NCBI GenBank assembly: GCA_026390435.1
Contig: JAPLFY010000100.1
Span: 35,546 to 99,545 of the forward strand
Length of the DNA: 64,000 bases
Direction: 5' to 3'
From: Pseudomonadota bacterium
GTDB lineage: Bacteria; Bdellovibrionota_B; Oligoflexia; Oligoflexales; CAIYRB01
Shown piece by piece: positions 24,591 through 32,751 of this stretch. Every line of letters begins with the position of its first letter. Position 1 is the first letter of the stretch. Both the position numbers and the translations under genes were made by a program. The notes under the pieces are model-generated. The model was not told the DNA's origin, did no database searches, and saw nothing but the letters and a program-made list of their open reading frames with translations.

Positions 24591-27245
24591 ATGACCGATT
24601 CCCTCGCCGCCGCCTACGATCCGCATCAATATGAGGATAAGCTATATGACTTCTGGATGAAGCATAAAGTATTCCGCGCGGAGAGGGACCCAAGCCGCAA
24701 GCCTTATACGATCTTGATGCCACCACCAAACGTGACTAGCCAACTTCACATGGGACACGGCACCGGCTACACCATGCAGGATATCCTGATTCGCTGGAAA
24801 CGCATGTCTGGTTATAACGCGCTCTGGTTGCCCGGAACAGACCATGCGGGTATCGCCACCCAGATGATGGTCGAAAAGTCCTTAGCCGCTGAGGGCAAAA
24901 CCAGGCATGACCTTGGACGAGAGGCGTTCACTAAGAAGCTTGTCGAGTGGAAAGATAAATACGGCGGCATGATCCTGAGCCAGTTCCGTAGTATGGGCTT
25001 TTCCTGTGACTGGGATCGCCTTGCCTACACGATGGATCCGCAATTATCGCATGCAGTGCGCAAGATTTTCGTCGACTTGTTTAACGAAGGTTTGATTTAC
25101 CGCGGTGAACGACTCGTCAACTGGGACCCGGCTCTGAAAACTGCCGTGTCCGATGACGAGCTCGATAATCAAGAGATTCAAGGCCATCTCTATCATTTGA
25201 TTTACCCGATTGATGGTAGCGACGAAACCATAACGGTAGCGACGACTCGCCCAGAAACGATGTTTGGTGACACCGCTGTGGCGGTGAATCCAGATGACGA
25301 ACGCTACAAACACCTCGTTGGTAAACAAGTCCGTTTGCCCTTGGTAGACCGCCTTATTCCGATCGTAGCCGACAGTTATGTGAAAAGTGAATTCGGTACC
25401 GGAGCGGTGAAGATTACTCCTGCACATGACCCAAATGACTTCGAGCTTGGCAAACGCCACGACTTGCCGCGCATCGATGTCATGACCGATGCGGCAACGA
25501 TGAACGACAAGGTTCCTGAGCGGTTCCGCGGCATGGCTCGTTTCGTTGCGCGCAAAGAAGTCATCCGCGCCTTCCGCGAATTAGAGCTTTTGGCTAAAGA
25601 AGAACCCTACAAGACTACTGTGCCAATCTCCGAGCGAAGCAAGGAAATCATCGAACCGCGCCTGTCCCTGCAGTGGTATGTAAATATGCGCGCTATGGCA
25701 GCTCCGGCTATTGAGGCGGCCAAAGACGGTAGACTCAACTTCTTCCCGGATCTGTGGAAGAAAACGTATCTGCACTGGCTCGAGAACATCCAAGACTGGT
25801 GTATCTCGCGGCAACTTTGGTGGGGCCACCGCATCCCGATTTGGTACTGCGGCAAATGCCAAGGTGCTAGCTCGGGCATGACTGACCCAACGGTTTGTAG
25901 TCATTGCGGCAGCAGTGATTTAAAGCAGGATGAAGACGTTTTAGACACTTGGTTCTCCAGCTGGCTGTGGCCGATCTCGCCCTTTGGCTGGCCAGAGGAC
26001 AGCGCCGATCTCGAGTACTTTTATCCAACTGACGTTTTGGTAACCGCACCAGAGATCATCTTCCTCTGGGTAGCACGTATGGTGATGGTCGGACTAAAGA
26101 CACGCGGCGAAGTGCCCTTCCGTGACGTCTTCCTGACCCCAACCGTTTGCGACAAGCAGGGCAGGAAGTTCTCAAAGACTCTGGGCAATGGCATTGACCC
26201 GATGGAGGTCATCGCCAAATACGGGACGGATGCCGTGCGCTTTACCGCGGTGCAGTTAGCGCCTATCGGTGGTCGGACGCGCATGTCGGCTGAAGACTTC
26301 GAAGCCGGCGGCCGCTTCGTCAACAAGCTATGGAACGCCTCGCGCTTCCTGCTCGGCTATATCAAGCCAGGCCAAAAGTTAGCACCTCTCAATCCCGAGG
26401 CAATCGGACTATCCGGAATGTGGCTCCTAAACGAACTGGCAGCTGCTGCCGATCGAATGGAAAAGTCACTGACTAATTACCGTATCAACGACGCTACCGA
26501 CCATGTCTACCACCTCATCTGGGGCAGCTTCTGCGACTGGGGTCTGGAGACTGCCAAAAGCGTGCTGATGGGTTCCGACGAAAAAGCTAAAGAGCAAACG
26601 CTATCACTTCTTGTTTACGTGTTAGACGGCATTCTCCGCCTCGCCAATCCAATCATGCCGTTTGTCACTGAAGAAATTTGGCAAAAGCTACCGCACCATC
26701 CGAATTGGGACAGACCCGTGAGCCTTGCCGTGGCCAAGTTCCCCCAGGCCGATAAGCTACCGCAATTCCCTGATGCTGCTGCTAAGTGGGCGACGGTTCA
26801 GGCACTGATTGCCGACATTAGGTCGGCGCGGTCGCAGTCAGGTATTCCACCAAAGACCGTGCTCCAAGCACATGTGCGAGCTTCAGTAGAACTTTCTGCT
26901 TTATTTACAGCAGCAAGCACTGACATTTGCCGCCTTGCCAGCCTAAGTGAAGTTAGGGCAAACCCTACCATGGAGAGACCAGGACAATGTCTTGCCGCCG
27001 TCGGTCGCGGCTACGAGGCCTTTATACCGGCTGCTGGCATCGTCGATATTGCCAAAGAGCGCGCTCGACTGAGCAGCGAAATAACGCGCATCAATAAAAT
27101 CCTCGGGGGTATCGAAGGCAAGCTCGCCAACGCGAACTTCACCGATCGTGCGCCACCAGAAGTCCTGGAGCAAACGAGGGGGCAGCGTGACAATATGCGC
27201 TTTCAGTTAGATAGCTTAAAGCGCAACCTGGAGACTTTAACCTAA
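24591..27245 (+). CDS. valS: valyl-tRNA synthetase
   Basis: ValS charges tRNA-Val. The 884-aa class I enzyme has PPNVTSQLHMGH (HIGH motif, about 46-57), the CP1 editing domain (TTRPETMFGDTAV), WWGHRIPIWYC, DVLDTWFSSWLWP and the KMSKS-equivalent KFSKTLGNG (about 525). The anticodon domain follows, and residues from about 815 form the family's C-terminal coiled-coil arm. A GAGGA site lies 7 nt before ATG. It converges with a protease gene, with an inverted repeat between them. Confidence 0.97.
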   Translation: MTDSLAAAYDPHQYEDKLYDFWMKHKVFRAERDPSRKPYTILMPPPNVTSQLHMGHGTGYTMQDILIRWKRMSGYNALWLPGTDHAGIATQMMVEKSLAAEGKTRHDLGREAFTKKLVEWKDKYGGMILSQFRSMGFSCDWDRLAYTMDPQLSHAVRKIFVDLFNEGLIYRGERLVNWDPALKTAVSDDELDNQEIQGHLYHLIYPIDGSDETITVATTRPETMFGDTAVAVNPDDERYKHLVGKQVRLPLVDRLIPIVADSYVKSEFGTGAVKITPAHDPNDFELGKRHDLPRIDVMTDAATMNDKVPERFRGMARFVARKEVIRAFRELELLAKEEPYKTTVPISERSKEIIEPRLSLQWYVNMRAMAAPAIEAAKDGRLNFFPDLWKKTYLHWLENIQDWCISRQLWWGHRIPIWYCGKCQGASSGMTDPTVCSHCGSSDLKQDEDVLDTWFSSWLWPISPFGWPEDSADLEYFYPTDVLVTAPEIIFLWVARMVMVGLKTRGEVPFRDVFLTPTVCDKQGRKFSKTLGNGIDPMEVIAKYGTDAVRFTAVQLAPIGGRTRMSAEDFEAGGRFVNKLWNASRFLLGYIKPGQKLAPLNPEAIGLSGMWLLNELAAAADRMEKSLTNYRINDATDHVYHLIWGSFCDWGLETAKSVLMGSDEKAKEQTLSLLVYVLDGILRLANPIMPFVTEEIWQKLPHHPNWDRPVSLAVAKFPQADKLPQFPDAAAKWATVQALIADIRSARSQSGIPPKTVLQAHVRASVELSALFTAASTDICRLASLSEVRANPTMERPGQCLAAVGRGYEAFIPAAGIVDIAKERARLSSEITRINKILGGIEGKLANANFTDRAPPEVLEQTRGQRDNMRFQLDSLKRNLETLT

Positions 27246-27264
27246 CTCCCAAGACTTTGAGGCC

Positions 27265-27294
27265 CTGAGCAGATCAAAGAACGACTCTGCTCAG
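27265..27294. terminator. inverted repeat between convergent valS and protease genes
   Basis: CTGAGCAGA (27265-27273) pairs perfectly with TCTGCTCAG (27286-27294) around a 12-nt loop. It overlaps the protease stop and lacks a T tract, so it is a possible bidirectional terminator only. Confidence 0.45.
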
Positions 27295-28124
27295 TGATCG
27301 ACTATGTGGAGTTGAGTGTAGATGTCGGCTGGTAACGTCTTCTGGAGGTCCGAGACGATCTCGCTGATCGGAATGGCCATATTGAAGTCGTCTTTGCCGC
27401 CCCAATGCAAAGCCACCACATATCCAGAATTCTTGTCGATTAGGGGGGAGCCGCTTGAGCCACCCTCTGTATCGCAGGTATGGGTGATGGTCTTGCGCTC
27501 CTCAATGAGCTCGGGCTCCACTGAGCGCAGAGCACACTTCACACCGCGATCGATCTCTTTAAACCGTGCCCCAGGGTGCCCAGCTAGATACATCGGAGCG
27601 CCGAGCTGCATAGGACCCGCCCAAAGAATCGCTGTCGGAAAACTGCTTAGCGGCGGCGCAACAGACTCCTTAGTCGCTTGCGGGTTACCTTCATCGCCAG
27701 GTTTGGGACTAAAACCCACTGATTCCACTCGGTACAGAGCATAATCATAGGCGACGCTCTTGCTGAGCATTTCCTTGCACTTCAAAACCAGTTGTTGTTC
27801 CGGGGCGATCGCTTTTTCAAAAGCCAAATGAAACTGGATGCTGTCACAGGCTTTATAGTCAGAACAATGATAGTTGGTTAGAAAAAGGTCTGGCCCCACA
27901 CGCACGCCAGTACAGTAACCAACCCCGTCATTGGTCTCTAATCTCGCAACAATTTGGGACCCAGTATAAAACGGGCTTCCCAGCGCGTTCTCGATCGGCT
28001 CAAGTTCACTTACGCCTATGATACGCCGCTCAGTTTGCCACGGCAGATCATCGGCATAAGCAACTTCGACAGTGGGCGCGAGCACCACTAAAAGGCTGAA
28101 AAGTTGCGTTGCCGTCCGTACCAT
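27291..28124 (-). CDS. exported trypsin-like (V8-type) serine protease
   Basis: A 277-aa secreted serine protease of the S1/glutamyl-endopeptidase type. Residues 1-24 are a signal peptide ending in VAYA. The catalytic triad is visible as FLTNYHC (His, about 91), YDYALYRV (Asp, about 130) and GGSSGSPLID (Ser, about 231). The paired cysteines CTG...HC and the CDT near the serine suggest disulphides. AAAGGA about 7 nt before ATG supports the start. It is transcribed alone and probably degrades periplasmic or external protein. Confidence 0.88.
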   Translation of the reverse strand: MVRTATQLFSLLVVLAPTVEVAYADDLPWQTERRIIGVSELEPIENALGSPFYTGSQIVARLETNDGVGYCTGVRVGPDLFLTNYHCSDYKACDSIQFHLAFEKAIAPEQQLVLKCKEMLSKSVAYDYALYRVESVGFSPKPGDEGNPQATKESVAPPLSSFPTAILWAGPMQLGAPMYLAGHPGARFKEIDRGVKCALRSVEPELIEERKTITHTCDTEGGSSGSPLIDKNSGYVVALHWGGKDDFNMAIPISEIVSDLQKTLPADIYTQLHIVDH

Positions 28125-28200
28125 CCGTGATCCTTTCCAACTCCAGTTAGTTGGCGGTGGGGATGCACTTGTCCCTCACGTTATCATAGCTGCTCTACTG

Positions 28201-29475
28201 TCATCGCAGTAAATTGACTGAGGCCTTTACAGCTTCCAGGCCACTAATTAACAAGGGTCTGGGGATGTTCAAAGCTGGGGTGATACTAAGGCTTTCACCC
28301 CTAGAACCACTAGCAAGAGCTATCACCCCTTGGGCCCTTAGTATATCCATGAGTCGGGCACCATTTCCATCTTTCTTGAACTCTATCGCGAGCATTAGTC
28401 CCTCACCGCGGATATCCTGGACAAGTGGATCTTCGCCAAGTGCGGCCTTTAACCAGCTTAAGGCTTCAAGCCCGAGATCGCGTGCCCGGTCGATCAAGTC
28501 AGACTCGCGCATCTCCTTTAGAGTAGCCAGGGCAATATCGCAAGAGAGTGGGTGACCAAAAAAGGTACCCGTGTGGATGGCTTCGCCCTTACTTGCCGGC
28601 CATGCGGTCATTGCAGCCGCAGTGCCAACGCATGCAGAGATGGGAAATCCACCACCAAAGGCCTTGCCTAAGCAAAGCAAGTCACAAGGCACATGCTCCG
28701 CAAAAGTAAGTTGGCCTGTTCGTCCCAGTCCGGTAAAAACCTCGTCGTAAATCAGCATGCTACTATGTTTATCGCACTGCCGCCTGAGCATCTGTAGCCA
28801 GGTCAACCCTGCTGGTCGGCAACCCGTGCGACCCTGCACTGGCTCGACGATGACCCCGGCAATGTCGCTGCTGCTGAGAGCGCACTCGAGCTCGGCCTCG
28901 CTACAACGAAAAGATAAAGGCACGACTTTATCCTCACGCAGAAATCCACGAAACGGAGCTTTGAAGTCGGCGCGCTCCGTCAGCGGCAAGATCCCTAAAT
29001 CAAGGCCGTGGTAACTCCCGCCAAATACGACAAAGCGGCTGCGACCAGTCGCCAACATTGCTGTTTTTACTGCTATTTCAACCGCTTGCGAGCCCGTTAG
29101 CGCCAGGGCTGCCATCGTCAAATCAGGCGGCATGAGATCAATTAAGTAGCTAATTAAATTAACTTTTGCTGAGGATGGATAGACATCGCCCATACCGTGC
29201 GTGATGAGAGGGGCTAGTTCTGACTCGGCCTCATAAAGGCGGCTAACCAAAACTTGCCGGTGCGCAGACGGGTTATGGCCTAGGGCCAATGCTCCGAAGC
29301 CGGCGCAAAGATCAATGTATGCAGTACCCCTGACATCGAACACCACTGAGCCTGATGCACGATGCATAACCAAAGAGGGCTCTGTGGCAGGAAACGTAGC
29401 ATCAGGACACTCTATCGCCTTCAGGCGCTGCAAATAACCTTCGTTTTCGCCGACTCCTACTCCCACTAGGTCCAT
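28201..29475 (-). CDS. class III pyridoxal-phosphate aminotransferase
   Basis: A 424-aa fold-type I aminotransferase of the class III (ornithine/GABA aminotransferase-like) group. The PLP pocket is seen in GSQAVEIAVKTA, FGGSYHGLDLG, IYDEVFTGLGRTG (PLP aspartate) and the Schiff-base lysine in LCLGKAFGGGFP (about 271). The substrate cannot be told from sequence; the family includes diamine, GABA, acetylornithine and glutamate-semialdehyde enzymes. It begins 4 bp after queE and is certainly cotranscribed, but no shared pathway is obvious. Confidence 0.85.
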   Translation of the reverse strand: MDLVGVGVGENEGYLQRLKAIECPDATFPATEPSLVMHRASGSVVFDVRGTAYIDLCAGFGALALGHNPSAHRQVLVSRLYEAESELAPLITHGMGDVYPSSAKVNLISYLIDLMPPDLTMAALALTGSQAVEIAVKTAMLATGRSRFVVFGGSYHGLDLGILPLTERADFKAPFRGFLREDKVVPLSFRCSEAELECALSSSDIAGVIVEPVQGRTGCRPAGLTWLQMLRRQCDKHSSMLIYDEVFTGLGRTGQLTFAEHVPCDLLCLGKAFGGGFPISACVGTAAAMTAWPASKGEAIHTGTFFGHPLSCDIALATLKEMRESDLIDRARDLGLEALSWLKAALGEDPLVQDIRGEGLMLAIEFKKDGNGARLMDILRAQGVIALASGSRGESLSITPALNIPRPLLISGLEAVKASVNLLR

Positions 29476-29479
29476 GGCT

Positions 29480-30133
29480 TTAAACCCCTTTCACGCGAGG
29501 GCCCCAAATATATTTATGCTGCTGCAACTGCATACGACAGCGAATTGGATTCTCGACTATCCACGCCGCAAGATCCTTGGGCGCGACCAGGCCCCAAGCA
29601 CAAGAAAATAAAATGTGAAATCGCTCACTGAGCTGTTCACGGCGAATGACATCCAACGACCAGTCAAAGTCTTCCCGGTTGGCGACGACGAACTTAATCT
29701 CATCTGTCGACTTGAGTGCACTTAAGTTGCTTGGGTTGTTGCGTTCACTCATCCCGCTGCCAGGACACTTCCAGTCCATAATGATATGGGTCTTACTTGG
29801 AAGCGGACGGATATCTTCCGAGCCACTGGTCTCGATCAGCACCGTATAGCCTGCCGCCAAAAGTTGGTCCGCAAGCAATGGCGTCGCCGCCTGCGCCAAT
29901 GGCTCACCGCCCGTCAATTCAACAACGGATATGCCTAAGCGTTTGACCTCTTCCATGATCGCAGTCAAAGTCCAAGATGTGCCACCTTTGAACGCATAGG
30001 CCGTGTCACACCAGCGACATCGCAGTGGACAGCCCGTCAACCGAATAAAGGTACACGGAACGCCCGCATAAGAGGACTCCCCTTGAATGCTGGCGTAGAT
30101 CTCGGTAATGGTAAGTTCGTTTAATTCCTGCAC
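29480..30133 (-). CDS. queE: 7-carboxy-7-deazaguanine synthase (radical SAM)
   Basis: QueE rearranges carboxytetrahydropterin to 7-carboxy-7-deazaguanine, a step in queuosine synthesis. The 217-aa protein has IQGESSYAG, the cluster motif CPLRCRWC, with CDTAYAFKGG next to it, and VELTGGEPLAQ. GTG 30133 is chosen because GAGG lies 5 nt upstream and the protein then starts as in known QueE. A longer frame to 30250 would run into the divergent gene. queC, queD and queF are not in the window. Confidence 0.93.
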   Translation of the reverse strand: MQELNELTITEIYASIQGESSYAGVPCTFIRLTGCPLRCRWCDTAYAFKGGTSWTLTAIMEEVKRLGISVVELTGGEPLAQAATPLLADQLLAAGYTVLIETSGSEDIRPLPSKTHIIMDWKCPGSGMSERNNPSNLSALKSTDEIKFVVANREDFDWSLDVIRREQLSERFHILFSCAWGLVAPKDLAAWIVENPIRCRMQLQQHKYIWGPRVKGV

Positions 30134-30169
30134 AGTAGCCTCGTGGATACTTAGATATCGAGTTCGAAC

Positions 30170-31060
30170 ATGCACTCTGAACGAAAAATTTTGCTTTCTA
30201 GTAATGTCTGGCGTCTTGCCATAACCAGCGTCAAATCTACTTGGCGGCAAACGGCTCTTCTGGTTGGGGTAGGTTTAATTCTGCCGCAGCTTGTGGTCAA
30301 TCTTGGGCTCGACTTGGCTAGTCATCCGGTTGTCTCCGAACTCCGGGCGATCTTTACCTCGAAAATGGCCGCTTCGGGAAGCCCCCTTGCGTTCAATCAA
30401 CTCATCGCCCCTGTATTAAACTACCTAGGCCGCGTCACCGCCGCGGCAATAGTACTTTCATTACTGCTGCTTGCAAGTTTTTTGGGCTTGGTACAAACGG
30501 CTGTTGACCACCATCGCGAACTTAGGCCGCGCGGCACTCTAGCAGTCTGGTTCATCGGCCTCAAAAAGGCCCTGCCGGCCGGCATATCATTGTTTTTACT
30601 GCTCTTATTTATTGGGCTGGCAGGCCAGATTGTAATTTTGCCAGCTCTGCTAATCGGCGCCCTGGGCTTGATGATTCCCGCGATACTGATGAGCGAAAGT
30701 CGCGGCATCGGCTACGCGCTCTGGTCTGCTGTTACCTTGCGCTTCATTCGGGGCACCGGATTCTCCGGCTGGACCGTGGTGCTGAACGTGATGAGCCTTG
30801 GGGCATTTCTATACGGCACGATGGCGGCAGTCGGAATCCTCTCAGAGTTGCTCCTTTTCCTGGATGAAACAATCGGAGTCTCCCGAAATTTATGGGTCAC
30901 CGTAATCCCAGGCTTAGACAACACACCCATCTATTCGTTCGTAGCAGTGATGGAATCCGTCTTGAGCATGGCCTGCCTCGGACTCCTGCCAGCGCTCACC
31001 ACGGCTTTGTACTTTATAGTCCGGCGCGGCGGTGAAGGCCGCCCCATTGCTCGGGTATAG
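30170..31060 (+). CDS. multi-pass membrane protein, function unknown
   Basis: A 296-aa integral membrane protein with about six hydrophobic helices (near residues 28-48, 85-108, 140-160, 161-178, 205-235 and 262-290). I do not recognise a family with confidence; the layout resembles small glycerophosphodiester-phosphodiesterase membrane-domain or DUF975-like proteins. ATG 30170 has only a weak GAG upstream. It diverges from queE after 36 bp, so the promoters must overlap. Its last 47 bp overlap the 3' end of the convergent lipoate-ligase-like gene. Confidence 0.7.
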   Translation: MHSERKILLSSNVWRLAITSVKSTWRQTALLVGVGLILPQLVVNLGLDLASHPVVSELRAIFTSKMAASGSPLAFNQLIAPVLNYLGRVTAAAIVLSLLLLASFLGLVQTAVDHHRELRPRGTLAVWFIGLKKALPAGISLFLLLLFIGLAGQIVILPALLIGALGLMIPAILMSESRGIGYALWSAVTLRFIRGTGFSGWTVVLNVMSLGAFLYGTMAAVGILSELLLFLDETIGVSRNLWVTVIPGLDNTPIYSFVAVMESVLSMACLGLLPALTTALYFIVRRGGEGRPIARV

Positions 31061-31688
31061 ACTCAATTAATTCCGCGCCAAGGGTAGTGTCCAGTGCCGC
31101 GGGCAAACTCTGTTTAAGCCTATCAGCACAGGCAGATGCCGTGATTTCTGAGACCACTGAGTTGAGGCCGCGCAGAAAGGACCCATGGGACCTACCGCGG
31201 CGGTACTCAGGCTCTCGACTAGGGTGCTTTAAGTAACGGTCGATGACATCTAGTTGGGTGTCGACGAGGATGGACGCCTGATACAAAAGGTAGTTGCGAC
31301 TTCTAAAAAGTGAGGTCCCTGCGACCTTAAACTCGCCGTAGGTTAAATCGCTCAAGCCATTTTGACTCAGTTGCGCGAGGTCGCTCCAACCGTCAGCAAG
31401 CGCAGCAATCACAGCGTTATTAACCAGATTAAAATAGTGCCGATTCTGAAAGTGTTGCTGAACCCAACACCCGAGACTCACCACGGCACAGCCGCTATGC
31501 AAGACAACCGTCCCACCGCCACCGTAGCGCTTCAGCACCGGAACACGGTCTAGCTCACACGTCTCGACGTTTACTTCCACCGTCGGATCGTTGCTGGCAC
31601 CAAGGACTACCATCAGCTCTTGTGGCACCCAACAGTGACTGACTATCGACTCTTGGCAGCGACGGAGGATATCGTCATCAATCCACAT
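31014..31688 (-). CDS. lipoate-protein ligase A family protein
   Basis: A 224-aa member of the LplA/LipB/BirA fold, which attaches lipoate or octanoate to lysines of dehydrogenase subunits. Family features are VVLGASNDPTVEVN, VPVLKRYGGGGTVVLH (substrate loop, about 51-66) and NGLSDLTYGEFKVAGTSLFR with the catalytic lysine in FKVAG (about 120). It lacks the C-terminal accessory domain of E. coli LplA. It starts 11 bp inside the end of the aminopeptidase gene, suggesting coupled translation in the ileS transcript. Confidence 0.82.
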   Translation of the reverse strand: MWIDDDILRRCQESIVSHCWVPQELMVVLGASNDPTVEVNVETCELDRVPVLKRYGGGGTVVLHSGCAVVSLGCWVQQHFQNRHYFNLVNNAVIAALADGWSDLAQLSQNGLSDLTYGEFKVAGTSLFRSRNYLLYQASILVDTQLDVIDRYLKHPSREPEYRRGRSHGSFLRGLNSVVSEITASACADRLKQSLPAALDTTLGAELIESIPEQWGGLHRRAGL

Positions 31689-32742
31689 GTTGTGGTTGCC
31701 TCGAAGTAGGGTGTTTAGATTTAGGACATAGCTTTGCTGTTGCTGCGGCTAGATCACCATCGCTACTGTCCACCGCACTTTTTAACTCATTGAGGAAGAC
31801 CCTGATTTTTGGCTGATCGATGCACTTACGCAACAGGTCAAACCGCTCTGTGTCCGGAGAATAAAGACCAGCGCTAAGCACGGAAGCATTATTCCAATCT
31901 TCGCCACCGACAAAATCAACCAGACGAAACTTCGGCTTACGTGGTGATTTTTGGTACTCAGCAAATATTTTGGCTTTAAGTTTCAAAAGCCTATCCTTAG
32001 GCAGTTTGTCCTGCCCATAAAGCTTCTCTAAGTCAGTCTTTAGTTCACGCAGCCACTGATTAAAGCGGTCCTTGTCTTGGCGACGCATATCATAATTTGC
32101 CAAAGCCGCAGATTCGCCAAGGTCAGTGAGGTACTGCCGCGTCAGCACCGCCGCCACGTATTCTGCAAGGTTTTCGTTAAACGCCGTAGCATTTGGTATC
32201 CAAACCGTGCGGTGGGTTAACTCATGAAAAAACAGATGTGCGAGCTCAGAGTCCTTGCGGACTAACATACTGCTAAAAATAGGATCGTTAAACCAACCAA
32301 GGCTGGAGAACGCTCCAGCACCGCCTTCGGTGACATCGTAACCTTTCGCCCGCAGCCGTACGGCTTCCTCGTCGCGCTCGTCTTTTTGAAAGAAGCCTAA
32401 GTACGGAACACTGCCCACGACCGGGAACCACCAAGTCACGAACTGAAGTTTGTCAGCCTCAGCAGCCTGTACCAAGTAGGACACAACGGGGTCATGAGTT
32501 TGGATAAAGTAATCGTAAGCACCGTCGGTGTTCAGCTGCTCCTTCGTGGCATAAGCGAGGATGGCCTGCACTCGCTCAAGCTTGGCGCGCGTCTCGGGGG
32601 TTGTCTGTGGGTCACTCACAACCTCACTCACAGGCCTCCGGGTGGTCAGGAGACTGCCTTGATGCCAGGCCTGCCGAGTGACGTAACAGCCAGTGAGACC
32701 GACTCCAAAAAGTAATGAGATGATGGCGCTAGCTTTAGCCAA
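31678..32742 (-). CDS. predicted aminopeptidase lipoprotein (PF10023-like)
   Basis: A 354-aa exported zinc-protease-like lipoprotein. The signal segment ends in LTGC (Cys19). The zinc site HELTHRTVW (about 174) followed by the third ligand in FNENLAEYVA matches the putative aminopeptidase family PF10023, whose biological role is poorly known. TTG is the start, supported by AGGAG about 6 nt upstream; that ribosome site overlaps the ileS stop codon, so it is translationally coupled to ileS. Confidence 0.82.
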   Translation of the reverse strand: MAKASAIISLLFGVGLTGCYVTRQAWHQGSLLTTRRPVSEVVSDPQTTPETRAKLERVQAILAYATKEQLNTDGAYDYFIQTHDPVVSYLVQAAEADKLQFVTWWFPVVGSVPYLGFFQKDERDEEAVRLRAKGYDVTEGGAGAFSSLGWFNDPIFSSMLVRKDSELAHLFFHELTHRTVWIPNATAFNENLAEYVAAVLTRQYLTDLGESAALANYDMRRQDKDRFNQWLRELKTDLEKLYGQDKLPKDRLLKLKAKIFAEYQKSPRKPKFRLVDFVGGEDWNNASVLSAGLYSPDTERFDLLRKCIDQPKIRVFLNELKSAVDSSDGDLAAATAKLCPKSKHPTSRQPQHVD

Positions 32743-32751
32743 CCGCCGCTC

